Shown piece after piece: positions 1 through 13,963 of a stretch of DNA of 64,000 bases. The translations under genes and the position numbers were made by a program. The number at the start of each line of letters is the position of its first letter. The first letter of the stretch is position 1. The notes under the pieces are model-generated. The model worked only from the letters and a program-made list of their open reading frames with translations. It ran no database searches and was not told the DNA's origin. This DNA is from Cladorhizidae sp. MBARI D1340-BT2 (taxonomy: Eukaryota; Porifera; Demospongiae; Poecilosclerida; Cladorhizidae), in the NCBI GenBank assembly GCA_028752905.1, contig JAQNBH010000004.1, positions 8,188,559 through 8,252,558 of the forward strand, given 5' to 3'.

Positions 1-3000
1 TGATGAACTTAGTGAACCAAACTCCGCCTTCAATGCTAGAGTGTGTTGATGAACTTAGTGAACCAAACTCCACCTTCAATGCTAGAGTGTGTTGATGAAC
101 TTAGTGAACCAAACTCCACCTTCAATGCTAGAGTGTGTTGATGAACTTAGTGAACCAAACTCCACCTTCAATGCTAGAGTGTGTTGATGAACTTAGTGAA
201 CCAAACTCCACCTTCAATGCTAGAGTGTGTTGATGAACTTAGTGAACCAAACTCCGCCTTCAATGCTAGAGTGTGTTGATGAACTTAGTGAACCAAACTC
301 CGCCTTCAATGCTAGAGTGTGTTGATGAACTTAGTGAACCAAACTCCACCTTCAATGCTAGAGTGTGTTGATGAACTTAGTGAACCAAACTCCGCCTTCA
401 ATGCTAGAGTGTGTTGATGAACTTAGTGAACCAAACTCCACCTTCAATGCTAGAGTGTGTTGATGAACTCAGTGAACCAAACTCCGCCTTCAATGCTAGA
501 GTGTGTTGATAAACTTAGTGAACCAAACTCCACCTTCAATGCTAGAGTGTGTTGATGAACTTAGTGAACCAAACTCCGCCTTCAATGCTAGAGTGTGTTG
601 ATGAACTTAGTGAACCAAACTCCACCTTCAATGCTAGAGTGTGTTGATGAACTTAGTGAACCAAACTCCGCCTTCAATGCTAGAGTGTGTTGATGAACTT
701 AGTGAACCAAACTCCACCTTCAATGCTAGAGTGTGTTGATGAACTTAGTGAACCAAACTCCACCTTCAATGCTAGAGTGTGTTGATGAACTTAGTGAACC
801 AAACTCCACCTTCAATGCTAGTGTGTTGATGAACTTAGTGAACCAAACTCCGCCTTCAATGCTAGAGTGTGTTGATGAACTTAGTGAACCAAACTCCACC
901 TTCAATGCTAGAGTGTGTTGATGAACTTAGTGAACCAAACTCCGCCTTCAATGCTAGAGTGTGTTGATGAACTTAGTGAACCAAACTCCGCCTTCAATGC
1001 TAGAGTGTGTTGATGAACTTAGTGAACCAAACTCCACCTTCAATGCTAGAGTGTGTTGATGAACTTAGTGAACCAAACTCCACCTTCAATGCTAGAGTGT
1101 GTTGATGAACTTAGTGAACCAAACTCCGCCTTCAATGCTAGAGTGTGTTGATGAACTTAGTGAACCAAACTCCGCCTTCAATGCTAGAGTGTGTTGATGA
1201 ACTTAGAACTTAGTGAACCAAACTCCACCTTCAATGCTAGAGTGTGTTGATGAACTTAGTGAACCAAACTCCGCCTTCAATGCTAGAGTGTGTTGATGAA
1301 CTTAGTGAACCAAACTCCACCTTCAATGCTAGAGTGTGTTGATGAACTTAGTGAACCAAACTCCGCCTTCAATGCTAGAGTGTGTTGATGAACTTAGTGA
1401 ACCAAACTCCACCTTCAATGCTAGAGTGTGTTGATGAACTTAGTGAACCAAACTCCACCTTCAATGCTAGAGTGTGTTGATGAACTTAGTGAACCAAACT
1501 CCGCCTTCAATGCTAGAGTGTGTTGATGAACTTAGTGAACCAAACTCCACCGTCAATGCTAGAGTGTGTTGATGAACTTAGTGAACCAAACTCCACCTTC
1601 AATGCTAGAGTGTGTTGATGAACTTAGTGAACCAAACTCCACCTTCAATGCTAGAGTGTGTTGATGAACTTAGTGAACCAAACTCCACCTTCAATGCTAG
1701 AGTGTGTTGATGAACTTAGTGAACCAAACTCCACCTTCAATGCTAGAGTGTGTTGATGAACTTAGTGAACCAAACTCCACCTTCAATGCTAGAGTGTGTT
1801 GATGAACTTAGTGAACCAAACTCCACCTTCAATGCTAGAGTGTGTTGATGAACTTAGTGAACCAAACTCCACCTTCAATGCTAGAGTGTGTTGATGAACT
1901 TAGTGAACCAAACTCCACCTTCAATGCTAGAGTGTGTTGATGAACTTAGTGAACCAAACTCCACCTTCAATGCTAGAGTGTGTTGATGAACTTAGTGAAC
2001 CAAACTCCACCTTCAATGCTAGAGTGTGTTGATGAACTTAGTGAACCAAACTCCACCTTCAATGCTAGAGCGTGTTGATGAACTTAGTGAACCAAACTCC
2101 ACCTTCAATGCTAGAGTGTGTTGATGAACTTAGTGAACCAAACCCCACCTTCAATGCTAGAGTGTGTTGATGAACTTAGTGAACCAAACTCCGCCTTCAA
2201 TGCTAGAGTGTGTTGATGAACTTAGTGAACCAAACTCCGCCTTCAATGCTAGAGTGTGTTGATGAACTTAGTGAACCAAACTCCACCTTCAATGCTAGAG
2301 TGTGTTGATGAACTTAGTGAACCAAACTCCGCCTTCAATGCTAGAGTGTGTTGATGAACTTAGTGAACCAAACTCCGCCTTCAATGCTAGAGTGTGTTGA
2401 TGAACTTAGTGAACCAAACTCCACCTTCAATGCTAGAGTGTGTTGATGAACTTAGTGAACCAAACTCCACCTTCAATGCTAGAGTGTGTTGATGAACTTA
2501 GTGAACCAAACTCCACCTTCAATGCTAGTGTGTTGATGAACTTAGTGAACCAAACTCCACCTTCAATGCTAGAGTGTGTTGATGAACTTAGTGAACCAAA
2601 CTCCACCTTCAATGCTAGAGTGTGTTGATGAACTTAGTGAACCAAACTCCACCTTCAATGCTAGAGTGTGTTGATGAACTTAGTGAACCAAACTCCACCT
2701 TCAATGCTAGAGTGTGTTGATGAACTTAGTGAACCAAACTCCGCCTTCAATGCTAGAGTGTGTTGATGAACTCAGTGAACCAAACTCCGCCTTCAATGCT
2801 AGAGTGTGTTGATAAACTTAGTGAACCAAACTCCACCTTCAATGCTAGAGTGTGTTGATGAACTTAGTGAACCAAACTCCGCCTTCAATGCTAGAGTGTG
2901 TTGATGAACTTAGTGAACCAAACTCCACCTTCAATGCTAGAGTGTGTTGATGAACTTAGTGAACCAAACTCCGCCTTCAATGCTAGAGTGTGTTGATGAA

Positions 3001-6000
3001 CTTAGTGAACCAAACTCCACCTTCAATGCTAGAGTGTGTTGATGAACTTAGTGAACCAAACTCCACCTTCAATGCTAGAGTGTGTTGATGAACTTAGTGA
3101 ACCAAACTCCACCTTCAATGCTAGTGTGTTGATGAACTTAGTGAACCAAACTCCGCCTTCAATGCTAGAGTGTGTTGATGAACTTAGTGAACCAAACTCC
3201 ACCTTCAATGCTAGAGTGTGTTGATGAACTTAGTGAACCAAACTCCGCCTTCAATGCTAGAGTGTGTTGATGAACTTAGTGAACCAAACTCCGCCTTCAA
3301 TGCTAGAGTGTGTTGATGAACTTAGTGAACCAAACTCCACCTTCAATGCTAGAGTGTGTTGATGAACTTAGTGAACCAAACTCCACCTTCAATGCTAGAG
3401 TGTGTTGATGAACTTAGTGAACCAAACTCCGCCTTCAATGCTAGAGTGTGTTGATGAACTTAGTGAACCAAACTCCGCCTTCAATGCTAGAGTGTGTTGA
3501 TGAACTTAGAACTTAGTGAACCAAACTCCACCTTCAATGCTAGAGTGTGTTGATGAACTTAGTGAACCAAACTCCGCCTTCAATGCTAGAGTGTGTTGAT
3601 GAACTTAGTGAACCAAACTCCACCTTCAATGCTAGAGTGTGTTGATGAACTTAGTGAACCAAACTCCGCCTTCAATGCTAGAGTGTGTTGATGAACTTAG
3701 TGAACCAAACTCCACCTTCAATGCTAGAGTGTGTTGATGAACTTAGTGAACCAAACTCCACCTTCAATGCTAGAGTGTGTTGATGAACTTAGTGAACCAA
3801 ACTCCGCCTTCAATGCTAGAGTGTGTTGATGAACTTAGTGAACCAAACTCCACCTTCAATGCTAGAGTGTGTTGATGAACTTAGTGAACCAAACTCCACC
3901 TTCAATGCTAGAGTGTGTTGATGAACTTAGTGAACCAAACTCCACCTTCAATGCTAGAGTGTGTTGATGAACTTAGTGAACCAAACTCCACCTTCAATGC
4001 TAGAGTGTGTTGATGAACTTAGTGAACCAAACTCCACCTTCAATGCTAGAGTGTGTTGATGAACTTAGTGAACCAAACTCCACCTTCAATGCTAGAGTGT
4101 GTTGATGAACTTAGTGAACCAAACTCCACCTTCAATGCTAGAGTGTGTTGATGAACTTAGTGAACCAAACTCCACCTTCAATGCTAGAGTGTGTTGATGA
4201 ACTTAGTGAACCAAACTCCACCTTCAATGCTAGAGTGTGTTGATGAACTTAGTGAACCAAACTCCACCTTCAATGCTAGAGTGTGTTGATGAACTTAGTG
4301 AACCAAACTCCACCTTCAATGCTAGAGTGTGTTGATGAACTTAGTGAACCAAACTCCACCTTCAATGCTAGAGCGTGTTGATGAACTTAGTGAACCAAAC
4401 TCCACCTTCAATGCTAGAGTGTGTTGATGAACTTAGTGAACCAAACCCCACCTTCAATGCTAGAGTGTGTTGATGAACTTAGTGAACCAAACTCCGCCTT
4501 CAATGCTAGAGTGTGTTGATGAACTTAGTGAACCAAACTCCGCCTTCAATGCTAGAGTGTGTTGATGAACTTAGTGAACCAAACTCCACCTTCAATGCTA
4601 GAGTGTGTTGATGAACTTAGTGAACCAAACTCCGCCTTCAATGCTAGAGTGTGTTGATGAACTTAGTGAACCAAACTCCGCCTTCAATGCTAGAGTGTGT
4701 TGATGAACTTAGTGAACCAAACTCCACCTTCAATGCTAGAGTGTGTTGATGAACTTAGTGAACCAAACTCCACCTTCAATGCTAGAGTGTGTTGATGAAC
4801 TTAGTGAACCAAACTCCACCTTCAATGCTAGTGTGTTGATGAACTTAGTGAACCAAACTCCACCTTCAATGCTAGAGTGTGTTGATGAACTTAGTGAACC
4901 AAACTCCACCTTCAATGCTAGAGTGTGTTGATGAACTTAGTGAACCAAACTCCACCTTCAATGCTAGAGTGTGTTGATGAACTTAGTGAACCAAACTCCA
5001 CCTTCAATGCTAGAGTGTGTTGATGAACTTAGTGAACCAAACTCCGCCTTCAATGCTAGAGTGTGTTGATGAACTTAGTGAACCAAACTCCACCTTCAAT
5101 GATAGAGTGTGTTGATGAACTTAGTGAACCAAACTCCGCCTTCAATGCTAGAGTGTGTTGATGAACTTAGTGAACCAAACTCCGCCTTCAATGCTAGAGT
5201 GTGTTGATGAACTTAGTGAACCAAACTCCGCCTTCAATGCTAGAGTGTGTTGATGAACTTAGTGAACCAAACTCCACCTTCAATGCTAGAGTGTGTTGAT
5301 GAACTTAGTGAACCAAACTCCACCTTCAATGCTAGAGTGTGTTGATGAACTTAGTGAACCAAACTCCACCTTCAATGCTAGAGTGTGTTGATGAACTTAG
5401 TGAACCAAACTCCACCTTCAATGCTAGAGTGTGTTGATGAACTTAGTGAACCAAACTCCGCCTTCAATGCTAGAGTGTGTTGATGAACTTAGTGAACCAA
5501 ACTCCGCCTTCAATGCTAGAGTGTGTTGATGAACTTAGTGAACCAAACTCCACCTTCAATGCTAGAGTGTGTTGATGAACTTAGTGAACCAAACTCCGCC
5601 TTCAATGCTAGAGTGTGTTGATGAACTTAGTGAACCAAACTCCGCCTTCAATGCTAGAGTGTGTTGATGAACTCAGTGAACCAAACTCCACCTTCAGTGT
5701 GTTGATGAACTTAGTGAACCAAACTCCGCCTTCAATGCTAGAGTGTGTTGATGAACTTAGTGAACCAAACTCCACCTTCAATGCTAGAGTGTGTTGATGA
5801 ACTTAGTGAACCAAACTCCACCTTCAATGCTAGAGTGTGTTGATGAACTTAGTGAACCAAACTCCACCTTCAATGCTAGAGTGTGTTGATGAACTTAGTG
5901 AACCAAATTCCGCCTTCAATGCTAGTGTGTTGATGAACTTAGTGAACCAAACTCCACCTTCAATGCTAGAGTGTGTTGATGAACTTAGTGAACCAAACTC

Positions 6001-9000
6001 CACCTTCAATGCTAGAGTGTGTTGATGAACTCAGTGAACCAAACTCCACCTTCAATGCTAGAGTGTGTTGATGAACTTAGTGAACCAAACTCCACCTTCA
6101 ATGCTAGAGTGTGTTGATGAACTTAGTGAACCAAACTCCACCTTCAATGCTAGAGTGTGTTGATGAACTTAGTGAACCAAACTCCACCTTCAATGCTAGA
6201 GTGTGTTGATGAACTTAGTGAACCAAACTCCGCCTTCAATGCTAGAGTGTGTTGATGAACTTAGTGAACCAAACTCCACCTTCAATGCTAGAGTGTGTTG
6301 ATGAACTTAGTGAACCAAACTCCACCTTCAATGCTAGAGTGTGTTGATGAACTTAGTGAACCAAACTCCACCTTCAATGCTAGAGTGTGTTGATGAACTT
6401 AGTGAACCAAACTCCACCTTCAATGCTAGAGTGTGTTGATGAACTCAGTGAACCAAACTCCACCTTCAATGCTAGAGTGTGTTGATGAACTCAGTGAACC
6501 AAACTCCACCTTCAATGCTAGAGTGTGTTGATGAACTTAGTGAACCAAACTCCACCTTCAATGCTAGAGTGTGTTGATGAACTTAGTGAACCAAACTCCA
6601 CCTTCAATGCTAGAGTGTGTTGATGAACTTAGTGAACCAAACTCCACCTTCAATGCTAGAGTGTGTTGATGAACTTAGTGAACCAAACTCCACCTTCAAT
6701 GCTAGAGCGTGTTGATGAACTTAGTGAACCAAACTCCACCTTCAATGCTAGAGCGTGTTGATGAACTTAGTGAACCAAACTCCACCTTCAATGCTAGAGC
6801 GTGTTGATGAACTTAGTGAACCAAACTCCACCTTCAATGCTAGAGTGTGTTGATGAACTTAGTGAACCAAACTCCACCTTCAATGCTAGAGCGTGTTGAT
6901 GAACTTAGTGAACCAAACTCCGCCTTCAATGCTAGAGTGTGTTGATGAACTTAGTGAACCAAACTCCACCTTCAATGCTAGAGTGTGTTGATGAACTTAG
7001 TGAATCAAACTCCGCCTTCAATGCTAGAGTGTGTTGATGAACTTAGTGAACCAAACTCCACCTTCAATGCTAGAGTGTGTTGATGAACTTAGTGAACCAA
7101 ACTCCACCTTCAATGCTAGAGCGTGTTGATGAACTTAGTGAACCAAACTCCACCTTCAATGCTAGAGTGTGTTGATGAACTTAGTGAACCAAACTCCACC
7201 TTCAATGCTAGAGTGTGTTGATGAACTTAGTGAACCAAACTCCACCTTCAATGCTAGAGCGTGTTGATGAACTTAGTGAACCAAACTCCACCTTCAATGC
7301 TAGAGTGTGTTGATGAACTTAGTGAACCAAACTCCGCCTTCAATGCTAGAGTGTGTTGATGAACTTAGTGAACCAAACTCCACCTTCAATGCTAGAGTGT
7401 GTTGATGAACTTAGTGAACCAAACTCCGCCTTCAATGCTAGTGTGTTGATGAACTTAGTGAACCAAACTCCACCTTCAATGCTAGAGTGTGTTGATGAAC
7501 TTAGTGAACCAAACTCCACCTTCAATGCTAGAGTGTGTTGATGAACTTAGTGAACCAAACTCCGCCTTCAATGCTAGAGTGTGTTGATGAACTTAGTGAA
7601 CCAAACTCCACCTTCAATGCTAGAGTGTGTTGATGAACTTAGTGAACCAAACTCCACCTTCAATTCTAGAGTGTGTTGATGAACTTAGTGAACCAAACTC
7701 CGCCTTCAATGCTAGAGTGTGTTGATGAACTTAGTGAACCAAACTCCACCTTCAATGCTAGAGTGTGTTGATGAACTTAGTGAACCAAACTCCACCTTCA
7801 ATGCTAGAGTGTGTTGATGAACTTAGTGAACCAAACTCCACCTTCAATGCTAGAGTGTGTTGATGAACTCAGTGAACCAAACTCCGCCTTCAATGCTAGA
7901 GTGTGTTGATGAACTTAGTGAACCAAACTCCACCTTCAATGCTAGAGTGTGTTGATGAACTTAGTGAACCAAACTCCGCCTTCAATGCTAGAGTGTGTTG
8001 ATGAACTTAGTGAACCAAACTCCACCTTCAATGCTAGTGTGTTGATGAACTTAGTGAACCAAACTCCACCTTCAATTCTAGAGTGTGTTGATGAACTTAG
8101 TGAACCAAACTCCGCCTTCAATGCTAGAGTGTGTTGATGAACTTAGTGAACCAAACTCCACCTTCAATGCTAGAGTGTGTTGATGAACTTAGTGAACCAA
8201 ACTCCGCCTTCAATGCTAGAGTGTGTTGATGAACTTAGTGAACCAAACTCCACCTTCAATGCTAGAGTGTGTTGATGAACTTAGTGAACCAAACTCCACC
8301 TTCAATGCTAGAGTGTGTTGATGAACTTAGTGAACCAAACTCCACCTTCAATGCTAGAGTGTGTTGATGAACTTAGTGAACCAAACTCCGCCTTCAATGC
8401 TAGAGTGTGTTGATGAACTTAGTGAACCAAACTCCACCTTCAATGCTAGAGTGTGTTGATGAACTTAGTGAACCAAACTCCACCTTCAATGCTAGAGTGT
8501 GTTGATGAACTTAGTGAACCAAACTCCACCTTCAATGCTAGAGTGTGTTGATGAACTTAGTGAACCAAACTCCGCCTTCAATGCTAGAGTGTGTTGATGA
8601 ACTTAGTAAACCAAACTCCGCCTTCAATGCTAGAGTGTGTTGATGAACTTAGTGAACCAAACTCCACCTTCAATGCTAGAGTGTGTTGATGAACTTAGTG
8701 AACCAAACTCCGCCTTCAATGCTAGAGTGTGTTGATGAACTTAGTGAACCAAACTCCGCCTTCAATGCTAGAGTGTGTTGATGAACTTAGTGAACCAAAC
8801 TCCACCTTCAATGCTAGAGTGTGTTGATGAACTTAGTGAACCAAACTCCACCTTCAATGCTAGTGTGTTGATGAACTTAGTGAACCAAACTCCACCTTCA
8901 ATGCTAGAGTGTGTTGATGAACTTAGTGAACCAAACTCCACCTTCAATGCTAGAGTGTGTTGATGAACTCAGTGAACCAAACTCCACCTTCAATGCTAGA

Positions 9001-11304
9001 GTGTGTTGATGAACTTAGTGAACCAAACTCCACCTTCAATGCTAGAGTGTGTTGATGAACTTAGTGAACCAAACTCCACCTTCAATGCTAGAGTGTGTTG
9101 ATGAACTCAGTGAACCAAACTCCGCCTTCAATGCTAGAGTGTGTTGATGAACTTAGTGAACCAAACTCCGCCTTCAATGCTAGAGTGTGTTGATGAACTT
9201 AGTGAACCAAACTCCGCCTTCAATGCCAGAGTGTGTTGATGAACTTAGTGAACCAAACTCCGCCTTCAATGCTAGAGTGTGTTGATGAACTTAGTGAACC
9301 AAACTCCACCTTCAATGCTAGAGTGTGTTGATGAACTTAGTGAACCAAACTCCACCTTCAATGCTAGAGTGTTGAACTTAGTGAACAAAACTCCACCTTC
9401 AATGCTAGTGTGTTGATGAACTTAGTGAACCAAACTCCACCTTCAATGCTAGAGTGTGTTGATGAACTTAGTGAACCAAACTCCGCCTTCAATGCTAGAG
9501 TGTGTTGATGAACTTAGTGAACCAAACTCCACCTTCAATGCTAGAGTGTGTTGATGAACTTAGTGAACCAAACTCCGCCTTCAATGCTAGAGTGTGTTGA
9601 TGAACTTAGTGAACCAAACTCCGCCTTCAATGCTAGAGTGTGTTGATGAACTTAGTGAACCAAACTCCGCCTTCAATGCTAGAGTGTGTTGATGAACTTA
9701 GTGAACCAAACTCCACCTTCAATGCTAGAGTGTGTTGATGAACTTAGTGAACCAAACTCCACCTTCAATGCTAGAGTGTGTTGATGAACTTAGTGAACCA
9801 AACTCCGCCTTCAATGCTAGAGTGTGTTGATGAACTCAGTGAACCAAACTCCGCCTTCAATGCTAGAGTGTGTTGATGAACTCAGTGAACCAAACTCCAC
9901 CTTCAATGCTAGAGTGTGTTGATGAACTTAGTGAACCAAACTCCGCCTTCAATGCTAGAGTGTGTTGATGAACTTAGTGAACCAAACTCCGCCTTCAATG
10001 CTAGAGTGTGTTGATGAACTTAGTGAACCAAACTCCGCCTTCAATGCTAGAGTGTGTTGATGAACTTAGTGAACCAAACTCCACCTTCAATGCTAGAGTG
10101 TGTTGATGAACTTAGTAAACCAAACTCCGCCTTCAATGCTAGAGTGTGTTGATGAACTTAGTGAACCAAACTCCACCTTCAATGCTAGAGTGTGTTGATG
10201 AACTTAGTGAACCAAACTCCGCCTTCAATGCTAGAGTGTGTTGATGAACTTAGTGAACCAAACTCCACCTTCAATGCTAGAGTGTGTTGATGAACTTAGT
10301 GAACCAAACTCCACCTTCAATGCTAGAGTGTTGATGAACTTAGTGAACCAAACTCCACCTTCAATGCTAGAGTGTGTTGATGAACTTAGTGAACCAAACT
10401 CCGCCTTCAATGCTAGAGTGTGTTGATGAACTTAGTGAACCAAACTCCGTCTTCAATGCTAGAGTGTGTTGATGAACTTAGTGAACCAAACTCCACCTTC
10501 AATGCTAGAGTGTTGATGAACTTAGTGAACCAAACTCCACCTTCAATGCTAGAGTGTGTTGATGAACTTAGTGAACCAAACTCCACCTTCAATGCTAGAG
10601 TGTGTTGATGAACTTAGTGAACCAAACTCCGCCTTCAATGCTAGAGGGTGTTGATGAACTTAGTGAACCAAACTCCACCTTCAATGCTAGAGTGTGTTGA
10701 TGAACTTAGTGAACCAAACTCCACCTTCAATGCTAGAGTGTGTTGATGAACTTAGTGAACCAAACTCCGCCTTCAATGCTAGAGTGTGTTGATGAACTCA
10801 GTGAACCAAACTCCACCTTCAATGCTAGTGTGTTGATGAACTCAGTGAACCAAACTCCACCTTCAATGCTAGTGTGTTGATGAACTCAGTGAACCAAACT
10901 CCGCCTTCAATGCTAGAGTGTGTTGATGAACTTAGTGAACCAAACTCCGCCTTCAATGCTAGAGTGTGTTGATGAACTTAGTGAACCAAACTCCGCCTTC
11001 AATGCTAGAGTGTGTTGATGAACTTAGTGAACCAAACTCCACCTTCAATGCTAGAGTGTGTTGATGAACTTAGTGAACCAAACTCCGCCTTCAATGCTAG
11101 AGTGTGTTGATGAACTTAGTGAACCAAACTCCGCCTTCAATGCTAGAGTGTGTTGATGAACTTAGTGAACCAAACTCCGCCTTCAATGCTAGAGTGTGTT
11201 GATGAACTTAGTGAACCAAGCTCCACCTTCAATGCTAGAGTGTGTTGATGAACTTAGTGAACTTAGTGAACCAAACTCCACCTTCAATGCTCAGTGTGTT
11301 GATG
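1..11304 (+). repeat. 46-bp minisatellite, about 245 copies, truncated by window edge
   Basis: The unit starts TGATGAACTTAGTGAACC and ends with TGCTAGAGTGTGT. The commonest variation is CCACC versus CCGCC in the middle, with a rarer CTTAG/CTCAG variant. Some units lose AG near the end and are 44 bp; these shift frame and create the short 60-62-residue open frames seen throughout. The period is not a multiple of three and each unit has stops in the third frame, so it is non-coding. A 2303-bp secondary duplication is described in the findings. Confidence 0.98.
441..5073 (+). repeat. Two tandem copies of a 2303-bp block inside the 46-bp array
   Basis: Rare variants recur exactly 2303 bp apart. 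These are GATAAACTT at 507 and 2810, the ACTTAGAACTTAG insertion at 1201 and 3504, AGCGTGTTG at about 2071 and 4374, and AACCCCACC at about 2143 and 4446. The 44-bp units at about 820 and 3122, and at 2526 and 4829, also match. Outside these limits the variants disagree: CCACC versus CCGCC at about 439/2741, and CTCAG versus CTTAG at about 2771/5074. Confidence 0.9.
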
Positions 11305-11500
11305 GCTGATGACAGCACTAGGCAGAGGTATCAAGACTTGTAAAATGCACTATCCCAGGGTCTACAACTGCTTAGAGGAAAGTTTTAGTTATGATCCACT
11401 TCAATGGGAATAGTTACAAACCACATCTGTAAATATGGCAGCTGCTAGACTTGTAGTTATGGGAATTCCACTCAAGCCTGACTCCTCCTACACCTGGTCA
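11305..11500. other. Unique intronic sequence
   Basis: This stretch lies between the 46-bp and 17-bp arrays. I see no coding signal, repeat or RNA gene in it. Confidence 0.6.
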
Positions 11501-11710
11501 AGGACTGCACCAGGCAGAGGACTGCACCGGGCAGAGGACTTCACCGGCAGAGGAATGCACCGGGCACTGTACCAGGCAGAGGACTGCACCGGGCAGAGGA
11601 CTGTACCGGGCAGAGGACTGCACCGGGCAGAGGACAGCACCGGGCAGAGGACTGCACCGGGCAGAGGACTGCACCGGGCAGAGGACAGCACCGTGCAGAG
11701 GACTGCAGCC
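11501..11710 (+). repeat. 17-bp minisatellite, about 12 copies
   Basis: The unit is about GCAGAGGACTGCACCGG, with some diverged units. It is GC-rich compared with its surroundings. The overlapping frames of 74-113 residues on both strands are simple translations of the repeat. Confidence 0.9.
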
Positions 11711-12125
11711 ACCTATGCAACCAGCAGTGTTGTTCCTGCCTGCAGATGTACCAGCTACAGTGCCAACATCACATGACCTCAGAATTCCTGCACGTGGCAT
11801 AAAAATATAACATAGGCCTGATCCCAACTATACTGGATTATCTCGCTTCTGCTACCACGAATGCCAACCAATCACTTGCCCTCATCATTGGCTGTATTAC
11901 ATCACCTGCACATGTAAAAGGGGCGGGGTCTCCAGACCATACATGTATGGATGGATTCACGATGGCCAGCTCCTGCTGGAGGAGTGGGAATTGCCAGGTC
12001 CTCTCCCAGTGACAAGTGAATATGTTGGCTTCACCATGGGCCAGTCTACTCTGTTAGCTGGTGATGGTGAGTGGGTAAGATGATATCAGAGGAATTTTTT
12101 TGGACATATTTGAGGCTAGCAGGCG
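11711..12125. other. Unique sequence with CCAAT and GC-box-like motifs and an exon-like segment
   Basis: CCAATCAC (about 11868), ATTGGCTG (about 11887) and GGGGCGGGG (about 11920) lie within 60 bp of each other. They are followed by a possible acceptor TCTCCAG (ending 11935) and a 131-bp open segment up to GATG|GTGAGT at 12066. The segment contains YGWIHDGQLLLEEWELP on the plus strand. No family was recognised, and the segment is antisense to the ACAD11-like gene. It may be chance. Confidence 0.25.
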
Positions 12126-12129
12126 ATGA

Positions 12130-13305
12130 CCCACTCTACACCAGGCACTCTACACCAGGCACTCTACACCAGGCACTCTCACCAAGCACTCTACACCAGG
12201 CACTCTACACCAGGCACTCTACACGAGGCACTCTACACCAGGCACTCTACACGAGGCACTCTACACCAAGCACTCTACACCAGGCACTCTACACCAGGCA
12301 CTCTACACCAGGCACTCTACACCAGGCACTCTACACCAAGCACTCTACACCAGGCACTCTACACCAGGCACTCTACACCAGGCACTCTACACCAGGCACT
12401 CTACACGAGGCACTCTACACCAGGCACTCTACACCAGGCACTCTACACCAGGCACTCTACACCAGGCACTCTCACCAAGCACTCTACACCAGGCACTCTA
12501 CACCAGGCACTCTACACCAAGCACTCTACACCAGGCACTCTACACCAGGCACTCTACACCAAGCACTCTACACCAGGCACTCTACACCAGGCACTATACA
12601 CCAGGCACTCTACACCAGGCACTCTACACCAAGCACTCTACACCAGGCACTCTCACCAAGCACTCTACACCAGGCACTCTACACCAGGCACTCTACACCA
12701 AGCACTCTACACCAGGCACTCTACACCAAGCACTCTACACCAGGCACTCTCACCAAGCACTCTACACCAGGCACTCTACACCAGGCACTCTACACGAGGC
12801 ACTCTACACCAGGCACTCTACACCAAGCACTCTACACCAGGCACTCTACACCAGGCACTCTACACCAGGCACTCTACACCAAGCACTCTACACCAAGCAC
12901 TCTACACCAAGCGCTCTACACCAGGCACTCTACACCAGGCACTCTATACCAGGCACTCTACGCCAGACACTCTACACCAAGCGCTCTACACCAGGCACTC
13001 TACACCAGGCACTCTACACCAAGCACTCTACACCAAGCACTCTACACCAAGCGCTCTACACCAGGCACTCTACACCAGGCACTCTATACCAGGCACTCTA
13101 CGCCAGACACTCTACACCAGGCACTCTACACCAGGCACTCTACACCAGACACTCTACACCAAGCACTCTACACCAGGCACTCTACACCAGGCACTCTACC
13201 AAGCACTCTACACCAAGCACTCTACACCAGGCACTCTACACCAGGCACTCTACACCAGGCACTCTACATCAGGCACTCTACACCAGGCACTCTACACCAA
13301 GCAGT
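12130..13305 (+). repeat. 14-bp minisatellite, about 84 copies
   Basis: The unit is TCTACACCAGGCAC with AAGCAC and GAGGCAC variants. A 10-bp unit lacking TACA (CTCACCAAGCACT) appears several times. Three units make 42 bp, so all three frames stay open and yield overlapping open frames of 409 and 447 residues. These have no other support. Confidence 0.95.
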
Positions 13306-13315
13306 TCTTGACATG

Positions 13316-13575
13316 CCAAAAAAAAAGGGAGGGAAAAAAGAAAGAAAAAAGGTAAAAAAAAGAAGACTAGAAAAAAGACTAGAAAAAAAAGTAGGAAAAA
13401 AAGAAGACGAGTAAAAAAAAGTAAAAATTAAAAAAAGAAGACGTAAAAGAAAAGTAAGAAAAAAAAGAAGACGAGAAAAAAAAGTAAAAAAAAAAAAAAG
13501 ACGAGAAAGAGAAGACGAGAAAGAAAAAAAAAAGCAATAAAAGCAACAAAAAAAAGGGGGGGGGGGGGGGGGGGG
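13316..13575 (+). repeat. A-rich purine tract ending in a 20-base G run
   Basis: A-rich stretches with GAAGACGAG interruptions run for about 240 bp. They end in an uninterrupted run of 20 G at 13556-13575. The strand is almost purely purine. Translations (poly-Lys/Arg, or poly-Phe/Ser on the other strand) are low complexity and not credible proteins. Confidence 0.95.
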
Positions 13576-13960
13576 AGCATTGAGGATTTGCTTAAAATTG
13601 AGTAGGTGTACAGCTTTTGTGTGTTTGGCATTGAAGGAGTCACATGATCCCACTCATCATGTCACATCAAAAGCTCATTTTCACAGGAGTCCCACCATAA
13701 CAAGAATATCTACACCACTGGCGAGTCAAAAAATGTACAGCATCACGCACACTTGGATTCTATTTATGTGCAGCTTGTGAGATTTTGTGTGTTGCTAGAG
13801 ACCTCCTTGGGAACGATGGAATCTGCTAATGAGGTATACACATTGCGATCGAAGGTGGAACGCACACACACACACACACACACACACTTCAAATATATTT
13901 TTTCGCATCATTAACAGATTTACAAAAAACTTCAATTGTCCATGACCATCCCAAGACCAA
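13576..13960. other. Unique sequence with a short CA repeat
   Basis: A (CA)n tract lies at about 13863-13887. I see no coding signal on either strand. Confidence 0.6.
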
Positions 13961-13963
13961 TCA

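Noticed and set aside
1..11304. CRISPR-like array
   Set aside because: Units are contiguous with no unique spacers, and there are no cas genes. The context is a eukaryotic intron.
12071..13414. 447-codon frame with TRHSTPGTLHQALY repeats and a lysine-rich tail
   Set aside because: It comes from a 14-bp repeat followed by a poly-purine tract. A second frame of 409 codons is equally open.
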